A stretch of DNA of 64,000 nt from Oscarella lobularis (GCF_947507565.1 NC_089187.1:1178001-1242000); one strand, 5' to 3'. Positions 1 through 11,538 are shown, counted from the stretch's first letter. A program made the numbers and translations. The notes: generated by a model not told the origin, from the sequence alone.

Positions 1-60
1 AGCGGCCGGATTAATGAGGTGGCCGTCCTAACAAGGTGGCCAGTAACCGAGGTTCCACTG
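1..60. repeat. Terminal inverted repeat of a pogo/Tigger-like element entering from the left
   Basis: Read on the minus strand from base 60, the sequence begins CAGTGGAACCTCGG, the style of terminus used by pogo/Tigger DNA transposons. The terminus faces right, so the element body lies to the left of the window. The neighbouring minus-strand ORF is just outside it. A target-site TA is not evident. Confidence 0.4.
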
Positions 61-64
61 CACT

Positions 65-385
65 TTAATTTTGCCTCCTGCAGCTGCCCTCCAACATGAA
101 AAAACTTTCAGCCAATTCTACTTCTTCTTTCTCCATAGCAAAGAGATACAACTGGTGTGTGACGTCCATCGCGTGACTGTATGACTCAACAGAGCTTGTT
201 GGTTCTTCTTCCTCCTCTTCTTCTTTATCTTTCTCGTCTTCATCTTCTACTTCTGCGTTCGCCTCTTTCTTTGACGAGCCCTCGAATTCACACTGTTTTG
301 CGCTGATCTTCTCTCCAATCTGAGCAACGAGTTCTTCGTCTTCCATTTCAGCTCCGAAATCAATTGCTGCATCGTGTTCAATCAT
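65..385 (-). pseudogene. Acidic C-terminal fragment of a Tigger/Jerky-type (CENP-B-like) transposase
   Basis: An open frame of 106 codons has a long Glu/Asp-rich run (EDEKDKEEEEEEE) followed by a short helical tail (AMDVTHQLYLFAMEKEE). This arrangement, an acidic linker then a roughly 40-residue helical end, closes many Tigger/Jerky DDE transposases. No DDE catalytic core is visible upstream, so this is at most the 3' end of a gene or a relic. A small unrelated acidic protein is the alternative, since low-complexity acidic tails are not diagnostic. Confidence 0.35.
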
Positions 386-601
386 GTATTGCAGGCCTGT
401 AAGAAACAGAATTCTCGGAGTACGATGTCTTTCTGTTCTTATGGGATGATTATCTGCCGACCATTCCTTCGGTCTACATCATAAACATGTTAACAACGGT
501 AACATTCACATCTCTCCATAGCCTCTCAATTCTCTCATGAATAATCAATAAGTGGACGAACCAGCAAGAAACATTAGCATGAAAAAGATAAGACATGTGG
601 A

Positions 602-1336
602 CTATTCAGTACCTTTTGCATTGTGGAAAGAACGTCCTGTCAGCACACTTCCTCTTCCCGTTCCGCGATCAACCAGCATATAACGAGCAACGTCAATGTT
701 TTCTAGGCCGTGATTGGATCGAACACGAGACGGAGTACCGTAATCACGCACAGCCTCTTCAAAAAGAACGCGCACCGTATGCGCGCGGTTGTTGGTACTT
801 GCTTGCGAGTACACTATCAACCAAGAATAACCGTCTATTCCTCCATGAATGACAATTCTCCAAGGGTCAATCAGTTTGTGATTTCCGCCTAATAAACAAA
901 AATTCATGCTATACCGAAGTTCGTTTTTGACTAACTCACCATAGACAGTTTGCGCCCGGTGCACTACTGGCGACGCTGAATTACGCGACGTCGTCTGATA
1001 ACTCGGCGTATTGGATCGACGGCTTTCCCGTATCCTCCAATACGGTATTCGATGTTCTCTGTGTCGCAACTCTCCTGCCACCAACCGTTCACCCGCTCGG
1101 TCATTCAAGTGAATGATGCTCTCAACTATTCTGTCAAGTTCTTGGTCACTTATTGGCATATCAAAAGCGATTCGACGGTTAAAAATTGTTCGAACGGAAA
1201 CTCCGATTAATCGAGCAATATCTGTCCATGAAAATCCAATCTCTTGAATAGCATAGCGCGGACGTCCCGGCAGGTTGTCGTGTTCTTGCTCGACGGTAAA
1301 CAACGAACAGCCAGTCTCATTTCTGCGAGCATCCAA
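602..1336 (-). pseudogene. Integrase-core (DDE) transposase-like relic with lost catalytic aspartates
   Basis: The 244-codon frame contains an N-terminal HTH stretch (WTDIARLIGVSVRTIFNRR) and an integrase-like core with the characteristic NHKLI, VIHGGIDGYSWLIVY, STNNRAHTV and VARYML blocks of a family of integrase-core proteins widespread in invertebrates and fish. In family members the first block reads with an Asp before GNHK and the second with RSD; here they read LGGNHK and RSNHG, so two expected catalytic Asp residues are replaced by Gly and Asn. The segment between the HTH and the core is scrambled, and the frame stops at TAG just where the glutamate block begins. Best read as a dead, single-exon transposase copy. 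Confidence 0.7.
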
Positions 1337-1553
1337 TGTAAGGACGTGCTGCTCAAAGCGATCTCTGCTTAAAAAAGCAATTTATTTCGTGAAGGAGTAA
1401 CTGTATGCTCTAATTCTTGCCTAAGGTCCCACAATATGTTATTTAGCTCTGTCAAGCTAATTACGAGCTGTCTCTCGTCGTCGTTCTGCGGGTTTCCAGT
1501 GAGAATAATGATAGCATGATCCAATAGCATAAATGTGCCCGATGAAACCTATT

Positions 1554-2285
1554 CTAAACGTCGTATAAACATACAGCAGTGTTTGTGTCACGATTTCCAT
1601 TGACTAGATTAGGAAGCACCTGAATTTCCAGTTTTCGTGTGTCAAGGTCATGCTCATAGGTTGATCGAATTATCTCAGGCACCGCAGCTGCTCTCGTGTC
1701 ATTGCCGTTTGCTGCTGCTATCAAGAAAATCTCTATCACTTTTGGTAATAGCATAGATGGCTGCTCAAATCGTCAGCACATTTCTTCAATTGTGAGATCT
1801 AGCGCATAGTAGTAATGCGACTTATAGTAGACTTCATGAGTTTCAAAAGCGTGGGGTGCGGAACCGACATCTATCCTTTTCGGTGGTTGCCTGTACCGTG
1901 GCAGGCAAGGTTTCTGTTTGTATTGATCTGCCTCTTGCTCTGCTGAAGAATAAAAGACGTCAAAAGATCTGTCACTTCGACTTCTTCTCAAATAGCTCAC
2001 AGCTAATTCAGCACAAGTTAGAGCAGCTTCTTGGACTGAAGTGTTTCGCTGCAGATTCACTGAAGTTTGCTCTGTAGCACTGAACACGAAAAAAGCCAAC
2101 TTTAAACCAAAGAAAGTGTCACTTTTCATGCAAAGAGAGAAGACCATTAACTCGCCGGCCATGGTCATCATGGCACACTTCGGCTATTTCTTCAAGCGTC
2201 TGTACAATTGCAGCAAAGTTTCCTAAAACTGCATTGAGTGCTGCGGATCTCACAGTCCAACGGGTAGGGCAGAGAGGGCGTATTC
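1554..2285 (-). pseudogene. hAT-superfamily transposase relic (ZMYM/GTF2IRD2-like type)
   Basis: Blocks in order are LCPTRWTVRSAALNAVLG, FFGLKLAFFVFSATEQTSVN, SYLRRSRSDRSFDVFY, KRIDVGSAPHAFET, YYALDLTIEEM and RFEQPSMLLPKVIE. These match the conserved middle of hAT transposases of the zinc-finger-MYM/GTF2IRD2 type, including the CPTRW signature. The frame is continuous across the two longest open segments except for one TGA at 1773–1775 where an Arg is expected (CGA to TGA). Upstream of the CPTRW motif more stops occur, and the BED finger and C-terminal dimerisation region are missing. A decayed internal fragment. Confidence 0.75.
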
Positions 2286-2289
2286 TATT

Positions 2290-2700
2290 GCCTCAATCGA
2301 TATCTCTTGTTTGCAAGGCTCAAACACCAAAACTTATTTTAGGAAATTAAGTATTAGTTTAGATAATTCCATTGTTACATCAAGGTGCCGCGCCAAGAAC
2401 TGCGAAAGCAGGCCGTCTTTCAAATGCGATCGCTGCGGCGTTTTCTTGTGCGTGCAGAAACCTTGTTTCAATAACTACCACACCTAAACTTTTTTGTTGT
2501 TGTTTTGGTTGCCATAGCAACAGTTTCTGTATTACTAAATACATTCTTGATGTCTCGTCTGGCTACAGAAAAAAATCAGTCCAAAAGAACGTTTTACTAT
2601 TTATGACGTCGCAAATTAACGCTTTCACAAAATTAAAATTGCTATAGCAATCTTTCTTATAGGGACAGGTGTTTTTATTCACAAAAAGTACGTACCTAGC
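2290..2700. other. No gene recognised
   Basis: Unremarkable sequence with short random frames on both strands between the hAT and pogo relics; nothing supportable was seen. Confidence 0.5.
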
Positions 2701-2709
2701 TAGTTTAGT

Positions 2710-3885
2710 TAAGTCCTCTAAAAGGCAGACAACGAAACAAGAAAAGTTCTGACACTGTGGTCCCCGGCGTACTTACAAAGGTTTAATACAATACAACTTT
2801 CAAATAAGCTGTCATGGTTTTCTCGTTTGACCAATGTGTCTCGGAAAACGTGACGTGCCAATCTGATGGAAAAGGCACAGTAGGTGGACACCTGCTTGAT
2901 TTCCCTTGATAAATCAGTTGAGCAGGCAAAAAATACCTGCCATTGAATCACTGAACACAGCTGTTAGCTGTCGCTTATCATCTTCGCCAGCAATCTCAAC
3001 ACGCTTGGACCCTTAAGAGCCAGAGTCCAATTCGAAACAGGGACGCAGTTTATTCCAGTCTGGTCCCAGCTAATCAGGAATTGATGCTATTTCAATAATC
3101 GATTCTATGTCGAAGAGAAATTGCTCTTTACAACTTTCAAAATCAGCTTCGGTCTTGGAGGCTTTTGTAGTCGCCATTCTCTTGACGTACCCCATTCGTC
3201 TGAACAACCCCTTCGCCCACACTCGAGTTAGATTGAGATGACCGCCATCAGACTGTAGCAAAGTATTATCGAAATTCTGCACGACGCCTTTGGCGCTAGG
3301 AAGGGCAATGGAAGAGTTTAATACCGCTCCACTTGCTCGGAGTTGTTTCAGGTACTGTTGCACTTGGTCATCGAGCTTTTTTCCTAGCAGAAGGGGATTG
3401 CCTCAGGCTTCAGGAGGCAACTCAGTTACTGCGCCGCCGTCTTTTGCTTTCTCCAGAGCGGAGAGATATTTCGTCTTCCATGAGCGCACACTACTTTCTT
3501 TCAGATCGGCAAAACGAGAACCTTTCTTCGAGAAGTAACGAATCGCCGCCGCAATTCCATGTTGAGCCGCTATTTTTCCTATTTCAGCCTTTTCTTTAGG
3601 AGTGAAGACGACGTAAGGGACTTGCAATCTATTCTGCTTCTCCGCCTTTGTTCCTTCGCGTTGAGCGGCTCGAATTTCGCGGTTAGCTCCTGCTATTGCT
3701 CCAGCTAGAATCTCCTTCGCCAGTGGTCCATCAATAGCAGGAAGAACGACTTCGTCTACGCGCGGAAAGTACCGATACAACGACATGGGACGGCAGCGCG
3801 CAGAATCGGCAACGTGCGCTAATCTGTCTACACGTGGTGATTTTATTTTGCGAAACAATTTTCGCGGACAGGGCCTGTCCCGCAA
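2710..3885 (-). pseudogene. pogo-like (Tc1/mariner superfamily) DDE transposase relic, copy A
   Basis: The N-terminal part has a helical DNA-binding segment (HGIAAAIRYF, LKESSVRSWKTKYL), then DDQVQQYLKQLRASGAVLN, AKGVVQN, VWAKGLFRRMGYVKR, then a catalytic-core start that still reads WDQTGIN in another frame, then RVEIAGEDDKRQLTAVF, LPAQLIYQGKSSRCPP and WHVTFSETHWSNEKTM. These are the ordered blocks of a pogo-like transposase common in cnidarians and sponges. A TGA at 3403–3405 interrupts the frame where Arg is expected, a TAG follows IASIPD, and at least two frameshifts separate later blocks. The C-terminal D of DDE is absent. Same family as the copy at 14.5–15.2 kb. Confidence 0.75.
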
Positions 3886-3900
3886 AATCCGCGAAAATTG
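3856..3900. repeat. Short inverted repeat (hairpin) upstream of pogo copy A
   Basis: CAATTTTCGCGGA at 3856–3868 is the exact reverse complement of 3888–3900, with an inner GGACAGGGCCTGTCC palindrome. It overlaps the start of the pogo-like frame. Role unknown. Confidence 0.55.
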
Positions 3901-4230
3901 CTCGCCGCCAAATATACCGGCTGTACGGTATCCAGGATTCGGTGGACAGCTGTAGACGACTACCTTTTTCCACCTGACTTTGTACTCAGAAGTAGATAAT
4001 GAAATTTGGCTCCACGTCCCGTTTCTATTCTTAGCTCTAGCTCCATCTCTTAATCGTAATGAGATGAACCGAATACGCTGTCAATGCATGCGTTTTGTAG
4101 GCATAAGTTCGATTGTGTACAGCTTCGTACATTGCACGACGCAATAATTCTCACCTTCGTAAAAGAATCTTTGGGGGCGGGTGACGAACGTTGCTCTGCC
4201 ATTGGGCTAAGCCTCTTCAAGTAACTCTGT

Positions 4231-4500
4231 ATGGCTCGAGGCAAGCGAATCACTGCAAAAGAAAAGAAATTGGTCCACACAGTTTACGCGTTTTTTGAGA
4301 GCGAACGTGACTCGAAACATAAATTTAGCACATCAAGAGTTGTTGATCGTGTTTGTGCGGCGACAAAACTGAGCCGAGATGTTGTTTGCCGGATCAACAA
4401 GAAGTACCGCGAAAATGACTCCCGAATTTCAGATTCTCCCGCAAAAAGAACTCGATACAGTGCGCCCACGCATAAACTTCCGAACTTGAAAGCGCTCTAG
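4231..4500 (+). pseudogene. HTH DNA-binding fragment of an IS630/Tc1-type (DDE_3) transposase
   Basis: The 89-codon frame starts MARGKRITAKEKKLVHTVYAF without a break and continues to RVVDRVCAATKLSRDVVCRI and KKYRE. This is the pattern of the N-terminal helix-turn-helix of invertebrate DDE_3 (IS630-like) transposases, where a K-K-L-V helix is followed by a T-G-(L/V)-S-x-x-(S/T)-V recognition helix. No catalytic domain follows within 1 kb, so it is a stranded N-terminus or a very small DNA-binding protein. A catalytic-core fragment of the same broad family is at 47.5–47.8 kb but at a separate locus. Confidence 0.5.
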
Positions 4501-6739
4501 CGTCCGTGTCGTTCGTCGCGGGGGGGGGGGGAGGGTTGTGACCGATCGCTAGAAAAACGCCTCTTTTCAAAAGTCGTTTCTTTCTACTCTAGCAGCAGAA
4601 ACCAATACAAACAACAATTCGAGGAGTTGCTTTTGAAGGTAGATTGCTGCGTGTGGGGTTTTTGACCAGAAGCCGACTCGAAAAGTGCCTAGTGCAATTA
4701 TCCTAGTAGCTTAGGTCTTGTTTGCCACTTTAGGACTCAGGGCGGAAGCAAAAGCGTCGTCGGGCGCTAGAGAATCGAGTCCTAACGTGCAGCTTCCGGC
4801 TACTAGATGAGCTACATCTGCTCTCCTCAACACTGACCACAGCTGATTATTTGGAAAAGGAGGGATCAAGGCAAAGTAATCGCGCGTTCGTAAGCCCGTT
4901 GTCGGTGCAGGTTAGCGAGGTATAGACCAAATCTGAGAAGGAGAGCGAGCTAGCCTGACACGAGCTTGGACAGTGCGGGTTTTCTGCAGCGCGGTCTTTT
5001 CCGAAAAGGCGCGTTTTCGAGCAGCGCGAAGTTCCTTGCGCTTGCTTCCCTTTTTTGATTTGGCAATATGTCCTTGTCAATATAGCATTTCCTTTATTCG
5101 TTCCCAAGAAAAGAAGTACAATGCCTGCTGCGCTAAAAACCTTTAAAAAGGAAAGCCACGACGCTGGGTAAGTAAGGAGCGGTCGAAGCGTAATATACGA
5201 ATAAATAATAAGTTTCTCTTCAACAGCTACGTTTTCCCATAGAAGATCAAGACGCTGCTGAAAGCTGTCAGCAGCGTCCATGAAGAAGCGCCACGGGCGT
5301 CCCGAAAGCAATCGCGAGCGGCGTGCAAAAGCATATCTCGCGCTGAAAAACACGATGCGGATGAGTCGAAGTCACGCGCAACACGCTCGCGCTCAAACGA
5401 TCAATCGATTTATACCCTTTTTTCTAGTACGGCGCCGGGCTAGGGCGCGCGAAGGTCGCGGATGGCTTCTTCGAAAGAAACGGGCCAACCTATTGTTGGC
5501 CCGCTGCCTTGAAGGCCGTCATTCGGGGTCTTTACCCCGAAGAAATGCAAAATTGCGCGGATCCCTTCGCTCAGGGACGCGTAACATGCGAAGTAGGCTT
5601 TTCTACTATTTTTGAACACAGAACTCACCTTACTTTAGCGGCCAAGTGCTTGAAGCGTTCGACGCAAGGAGCGTCGAACCGGCGGAACGAAGCCACCGAG
5701 AAATATAATAATTTAATACATACGTATGTATCTAGTATAAGGTCTTACCCCAAATAATGTCTTATACGTAATAAAATGACAAAAGACCACTGTTCTGTTT
5801 ATTAGCGCTCGTTAGTTTGGAACCGTCATCGTTAGATCGAACGTTACAGGCGTTCCTTAACGACAATCAAATCTGCTGCTCGGCGAATGGATAGAACATG
5901 GATCAATGTTTTTTGAGCGTGTTTTATTATTTAGACATTTTAACATCATAAGTATTGTGTTTCACTCACCGCAAGAATTCAAGACATCTTGTCTTCCGCA
6001 AATGCTCAATAAAATATGATGCAACAATTTAAACCCAACCCGCAAAGAAAAAAATCTCCCAAATCAGTAATGTCATCCAGAGAAAAATTAAACCCAATCT
6101 TTAAATAAAATTAATTATGGTAGACTCACTTGCCTTTAATTAATTAAAGATACTAAAGTTTTAGGTTAGTCAATAATTTGCCGATGAAAACAGAAGTATT
6201 CGCTGAGTTCATTTCATTACAAAAGGCAAATGAAAGAGGTTATGTCGCTAATAGAAAGCGTAACTGCAGAACCTGACTTACTTCTGGTGGCCGACAGAGG
6301 GAAAACCTTTGTGGTCTCAAACACGGCAACGCGACGTTGAAAAGATGATAGCGCTTCTTTTGGTCGAAGTCCTTCCACGCTCCAGTGGGTGTCGCAAAAT
6401 GTTTGCGTTTGGCAGCTGGCATAATGGGCTGTTCAAAAACTTGTGTTATGCGTTTGCGCAGTGAACGGTCTCTGACCTTGTGTGTCTTTGTGACGAGCCT
6501 TTGTTGTTAAGCTTTCTAGAGCTGTTTGTTAGCATGCGCATTACACTGGGTTTTCAACAACTTCAGTTCGGTTGGAGAAATGGAAAGCGGAGAAAAAGAC
6601 GGCCGCTCCTAAGAGCAATAATCTTAGAAAAAGCAAGTAAACTTACGAACAAAGTTGGGTTATTTTTTAATACTATTATAGCAATTCAGAGGAAGCAACG
6701 CATTTGAAAATAAGTCATATAGAACGTGTTTGCAATGTG
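4501..6739. other. No gene recognised; G-run and AT-rich spacer
   Basis: A run of 12 G begins near 4520. Frames of 60–170 codons occur on both strands at 4.8–5.7 kb but match nothing I know and overlap each other. 5.7–6.2 kb is AT-rich and featureless. Confidence 0.4.
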
Positions 6740-7130
6740 TTATTGACGTACGTCAGTTCTTATACTGGTACATCGCCGCTTTGACAGAGGAGTCGAATCT
6801 ATTATTTCTTCAGCAAACAGCCGTCTTCGTCTCAAGCTGTTTCCCCGTGTAGGGATTTGTGCAAACGGATTTCTGAATGACAGAGACGAAAAAGGCTGGA
6901 AAGTAGCATCTGTAGTCGTAAAGACGCTAAGTTGTATAAAAATACTGCGCGTTGGACGGGTTGTCACTCCATAGATGGTCACTCTTTCCACCCTTACCCC
7001 TCTGTTGACCAAAGTAATTTTCTAAGGCGTCTTGGCTGACGTGTTCGTTTAAGATGAAGCAGTCATTTGACTCACACAACATCTGACGTAAAACTTCAAG
7101 AAACGAGTGAACTGTAAAACGCGTTATCAT
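6740..7130 (-). pseudogene. C-terminal relic of a P-like (THAP9-related) transposase
   Basis: The frame from 7130 contains FILNEHVSQDALENYFGQQR and DNPSNAQYFY; after a frameshift the other frame carries RGNSLRRRRLFAEE and STPLSKRR. The SQDxLExxFGxxRxKGG…NPS pattern, followed by RGN and a basic tail, is the C-terminal end of P-superfamily transposases. The same end is seen at 57.6–57.8 kb and, decayed, at 16.5–16.8 kb. There is no upstream catalytic part and no matching second gene to its left. Confidence 0.65.
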
Positions 7131-7212
7131 CTATCTACGGAACCTGTCATATAGTTGTATACTTGTCATTTTCCAGCCAAAAAGTGTCTCTTGGTTTAAA
7201 GTCAACCGCCTG

Positions 7213-7811
7213 CGATCAAGCTAGTCTCGTTCCCGGCCCCTCCCCCTCCGTAATATCACTACGGGGAGAGGGTCTGGGGACATGCCTTTGATCTCGTTGT
7301 GCACCGCTCCCCCCGATTTTGGGTGGGCGATAATTGGATGACGTAGTGGCCGCGAAGTAGCAAGTGCACGCGCGAAGTAGCAAGTGCACACGCGATTCAG
7401 CGTTGCGCGTCGATTTCTAGCTACACGGATCGCGGGAATCTCGCTCTATAGGGTATGCGCTGCAAAACGGTTTCGCCGGCAGTAGTCGGCGAGTGCGGTG
7501 CGAGATAAGCGCACACGAGCGCAGATCTCTATACCGGCGAAACCGTTCTGCTGCGCCCCTTTGCATACCCTATAGAGCGACTCGGAGATTCTCGCGATCC
7601 GTACTGTAATGTAGCTAGAAATCGACGCGCAAAGCTGAATCGCTACTTCGCGCGTACACTTGCTACTTCGCGGCACCTACGTCACTACCAATTATCCCCC
7701 CAAAAATCGGGGGGAGCGGTGCACAACAAGATCAAAGGCATGTCCCCAGACCCTCTCACCGTAGCGATATTAACGGAGGGGGAGGGGCTGGGAACGAGAC
7801 TACGATCAAGC
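7213..7811. mobile_element. 581-bp long-inverted-repeat MITE (7222–7802) with 9-bp target duplication
   Basis: Bases 7222–7479 and 7534–7802 are long imperfect inverted arms separated by about 54 nt, so the whole unit can fold into one hairpin. Termini are TAGTCTCGTTCC and its complement. The element is bounded by a perfect 9-bp direct repeat CGATCAAGC at 7213–7221 and 7803–7811. It encodes nothing. The first ~25 bases and the following G-rich block (CGGGGAGAGG) resemble the ends of the 5,060-bp transposon at 25,424–30,483, which also has a 9-bp duplication, so it is probably mobilised by that family. Confidence 0.85.
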
Positions 7812-8850
7812 AGGGAGACACCTGGAATGGACTTCGCGTACACATCCCATTCACCTAGGTATCGCAGAAAACATTTTCTAGCCACTAAATAATAAGATGT
7901 TAGATAAATGTTTTCATAAGCACACTTTTACATCAATCTTACATCATCATCCAATGCTGTATAACCTCGCCTAGCCGGCTTCTTGTCAGATAGACTACGA
8001 CAATTCAGGCAATCGAAGGCGTGGCCATACCTTTGACGAAACGCATACAGTATTTAGTACCCTCGATTTTTAGAAATTCCTTTCCAGATGCTACTGACGC
8101 AAAATGAATTTTTAAAAGATGTTATAAACAAAGATGTTGTTATCAACCCAAAATATATACCTATTACCGCACATAAAAGGGGCATGCGCTTCTACATGAA
8201 ATTCTCACTTTATTGTAGCCTCGCGTGCTAGGCCCGTCTCCTCTGATCCCGTATAAACCCGGAGAGGAGAAGGGCGTGGTACAATTCGTGTGCGTCATAG
8301 GTCACGTGTAGCCCCTTTTGGATGCGCGGTTGACCTATTTAATTCGTAGATGTTTTCTCCCAATGAATAGCCGCCTGCACTTCAGACATATTTATTGCTT
8401 CGCTGTGGCCGCTCGCGTCCAGGGAAGACTTCAGGCTTAGCCTAACAACTGCGCAACGCTTTTTGTGCACAAGATTAATCGAAAGACTTTATCACGCACA
8501 GAGACTTTCCATGTCGTTCCTAAAAATACATGAACGCTGGTTGGCAACTGTAGAGGTGGAGTCAGGAAAGTACGTGTGACTAGAGTGCATCCAATGAGAG
8601 GCCAATCGAAGTTGACAGGTGTTGCGCCGCATATTTAACAGCATAACGTAAAGTTTTAAATCACGCTAGAATGCTTTTATATGATGCAAAGAGACTTGCA
8701 TCAGAACCACACTGTGCCTCGCTGTACTAGCACTACCTCCACGTTTTAATTTCTGAGAAACACTAAACACAAGGGAAAAGAGAAACAAAAAGAAATACAC
8801 AAACAAACTAACAAACAGATCAGTCCCTGCTGAAGCACCGGACTGAGGTG
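7812..8850. other. No gene recognised
   Basis: AT-rich spacer. A GC-rich palindromic patch lies near 8230–8275 (CCCGTCTCCTCTG and CGGAGAGGAG) and may be another element terminus, but no partner was found. 8640–8850 is the likely 3' end of the neighbouring non-LTR element. Confidence 0.35.
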
Positions 8851-10545
8851 TCAGCAGAGATACACAGACAGGGGAATCGGGAACAATACACTTAACTTTA
8901 CGTAGAATAATACGAGCATTCTCGTGTTGGAGACAAACCGCCATATGATGTCGCCAGTACGCGAGAAAGCTATTTTTATCATTAAAAAGTTGATCGCTGC
9001 TACCTGCCGGAGGATGCGTAGCGCAATCGGACTCCAGCGACCGAAGACTTCCATCACGAGGGGCTCAAAGAGGTAGCCCAACTTGTTTGCCACTTCTCGA
9101 AACTTTTTGATCTTAAAATTGTCTCGCTCCGATGCTGCGTGGCCGGCATTCTTCGCGCTCTGGGGCAAGACGGTCGACGCTTGAGGGTGCGCGATGCTTA
9201 CGTCAAGGAGCAGCTTCTTGCCGTCGTTAAAATTGAAGACACCAATGTCCGGCCTCTTATTGCTGTTGTCAAATTGGTGTTCTCTCTCCAAGTCGCATAC
9301 ATGATTAACCCATTGAAGCATTTTCAGCCAGCTAAATTGAATAGCGTTGTGACGGCGTGTCGCACCGGAGCCTACCGCGCATGTGATGACATGGTAGCCC
9401 AGGTCATCAACTTCAGTACCGCAGTTGCAACGCCGAATTTGCCGAAGCAAGGGAATGGTCCCCCCAAGTCGAAGGAGAGTCGCCGTTTGGAACTCCGCTG
9501 ATGTAAACGACAACTCTTTCGAAGAGGGGAGATCATCCAGCCACGCGCCAGCTTCGGAGCATGCAGCACTCCGGAGACGAGCTTTAAATCGTTGATCGCT
9601 GACCGTGATAAGGTTGTCAAATTCACGATCAGCTAAGCATCTTGTTAGACGAGATTGCAATTTTAAGGCCTTCTCAGGCAGAGCCTCAATCGAAGGAAGA
9701 ACCTCAGAAATTGCAGTGCAAGACTTCTTCAGCAATTCCAGACAGTGATGGACGAGATCTGGAGGGGTGACGTTAATGTCCAGAGGCGCAGAAGGGAATT
9801 GTGGCAGGCGTTTCGGCAGAAATGCTAACGTCGACGCCCAAGACCACAAAAAGGCCCAAGGGGAAGCCGATGCAGCTGATAACAAGCCAAAGCCTCCTAG
9901 CGAGATGGGAAAGCTAATTTGGCTTTTCTGCTGAACTGTTGCGCTGATGCCAATAATTGACTGAGTTGTGTCCAAAATGTCAAGGTCGTGTTGTGCTGCT
10001 GCTTCTGCCACGTTATGAGGCGCTGCCGACCGCAAAAGATGTGTAATAGTCGGAACGCCACAATAACGCAGCAAAAGCATGGCTGATTGTAAATTGCGCA
10101 TGCATCGAAGCTTTTTCAAGAAAGGAAGCCGATTTTGAGTAAACTTGACACATTGTCGCTGCACAAACAAGTCCGAGCCGACGGGACAACCCAGTACTTG
10201 CATTCCGTCCGTAGTGAACGGAATAGGAAGTGACCAATCCGGAACGGGAATCATGCTGAGAGCCTCACATTTGTCCGGGCGAATGTGAAGTCCGATGGCT
10301 TTCATTTGTTGCTCTAAGCAATCATATGCCGCTAAAACATCCGTTTTAGGGCCAGCCACCATCGTATTATCTAGATAACTGACGACGAATCTTTGCTCAC
10401 ATTTTTCCGCTGCCATCTTCAAACAGGGATGAAGGGCGAGGGAAAAGAGAAAAGATCCCAGTGGATCGCCTTGTTGGACTCCTTCTGAGGATTGAATACA
10501 ATCCACACCATCTGGGGTTAAAAGACAGAGAGAAGGTGAATTCAA
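8851..10545 (-). pseudogene. 5'-truncated non-LTR retrotransposon: reverse transcriptase plus restriction-like endonuclease
   Basis: A 564-codon frame begins abruptly inside the RT palm (GVQQGDPLGSFLFSLALHP). The RT active-site box reads SYLDNTMV, so the second Asp of the YxDD motif is Asn. Downstream comes the thumb region, then RRCNCGTEVDDLGYHVITC (Cys/His finger), RRHN, RPDIGVFN and LLLDVSIAHP. The finger, (R)HN/HD, PD and D order is the C-terminal restriction-like endonuclease of R2/R4-type elements. Fingers and N-terminus are missing, which is the usual 5' truncation. The long intact frame suggests a fairly recent insertion, but the D-to-N change argues against activity. Its truncated end abuts the remnant of the Gypsy 5' LTR. 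Confidence 0.75.
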
Positions 10546-10556
10546 ATAGCATTACA

Positions 10557-10571
10557 TTGGTGACAGGAAAG
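10557..10571 (+). promoter_or_regulatory. Primer-binding site of the Gypsy derivative
   Basis: TTGGTGACAGGAAAGG directly follows the LTR end; TGG is the complement of a tRNA 3' CCA. The same TGGTGACAGGA occurs after the LTR end at 22645, so both elements appear to use the same tRNA primer. Confidence 0.6.
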
Positions 10572-10599
10572 GAATTCGAATTCGCACGCATCCGAAGAG

Positions 10600-11538
10600 A
10601 TGAAGGTGGAAGAAAACGTCAAAAACGCCGACGCCAACGCCGCTTCAGCCGCTGCGCGGCCGATCGTCCGCGTCGTTAATCGTGACGCGATCAAGATTGA
10701 GAGATTCGGCGACGGCAACTTCGACCCCTGGCTGAGGCGGCTTGAGGTTTGCGCGACGGCGTATGGATGGGACGCCGACGCTCGCCGACTGTATTTACCG
10801 ACGTACCTCAAGGACCGCGCTTAGGTAGTGTTCGAGCACTGCTAGGACGAAGAAATCGAAGGCTACGACGACCTCGTCGCCGCATCGAGAAGAGTTTTCG
10901 AAACGAACACGCGGGAGAAAAGAATGCACGCGCACCGGCTGCTGGAGGCGCGAAAGTTCCGACGAGGGTGTGAATCAGTGGATGAACACGCGCACGACCT
11001 GGAGAAGCTACTGGAACGCGCAATGCCGACGCTCGACCGAGCAACGAGGGAAGATCAGCTGATGCAACGTTTTGTCGCCGGAATACCAAGCTCGCTGCGA
11101 TATGAATTAGAAGTGAATCCGCCCGAAACGTTCGAAGCGACAATTGAGAAAACGGAGGACTTGCGTTTGCTGGAGGATCGCCGCCGGAAAGAGGAAGACG
11201 CTGCCGCCGCGCGACCGGGATGGGAACGACGGCCGCCGCTGCGTGGAAGCCAACAAGGCGGATTTTGCGCCGCAGCCGCCCTGTCGAGAGGTGTCGTTGG
11301 CGAGAGACGAGTGGCGTCAGTCGGCGTTGAAAGCGACGGCGCCGAACAGCATGAGCGAATGACACGTCTGGAGCTGTTAATGAAACAGATCGCGCTGGGA
11401 AGAGCGCTGCCGACATCGAACGCGGCAGAATCGTCGAATACGGGCGAGCAGATTTGCTACCGTTGCGGACAGGCTGGGCATTACGTCGGAAATTGTTCGG
11501 TGCGAGACGGGCGCCGTTGTTCAATTGTAATGAAATAG
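10600..11538 (+). pseudogene. Gag (capsid/nucleocapsid) region of the Gypsy derivative
   Basis: The frame opens at 10600 with a capsid-like stretch (IERFGDGNFDPWLRRLEV, the W-rich helix of retrotransposon capsids), is broken by stops at about 10822 and 10843, then runs open from 10924 through helical capsid sequence (FVAGIPSSLRYELE) to a CCHC zinc knuckle, CYRCGQAGHYVGNC. A second knuckle (NCNEIGHIARQC) lies in another frame at about 11520–11560, so a frameshift separates the two; its first Cys position is degenerate. Gag packages the RNA; this copy cannot make full-length protein. Confidence 0.7.

Noticed and set aside
4847..5615. Overlapping 168-codon (−) and 111-codon (+) ORFs as genes
   Set aside because: No recognisable motif, no splice support and mutual overlap; listed only as unassigned sequence.
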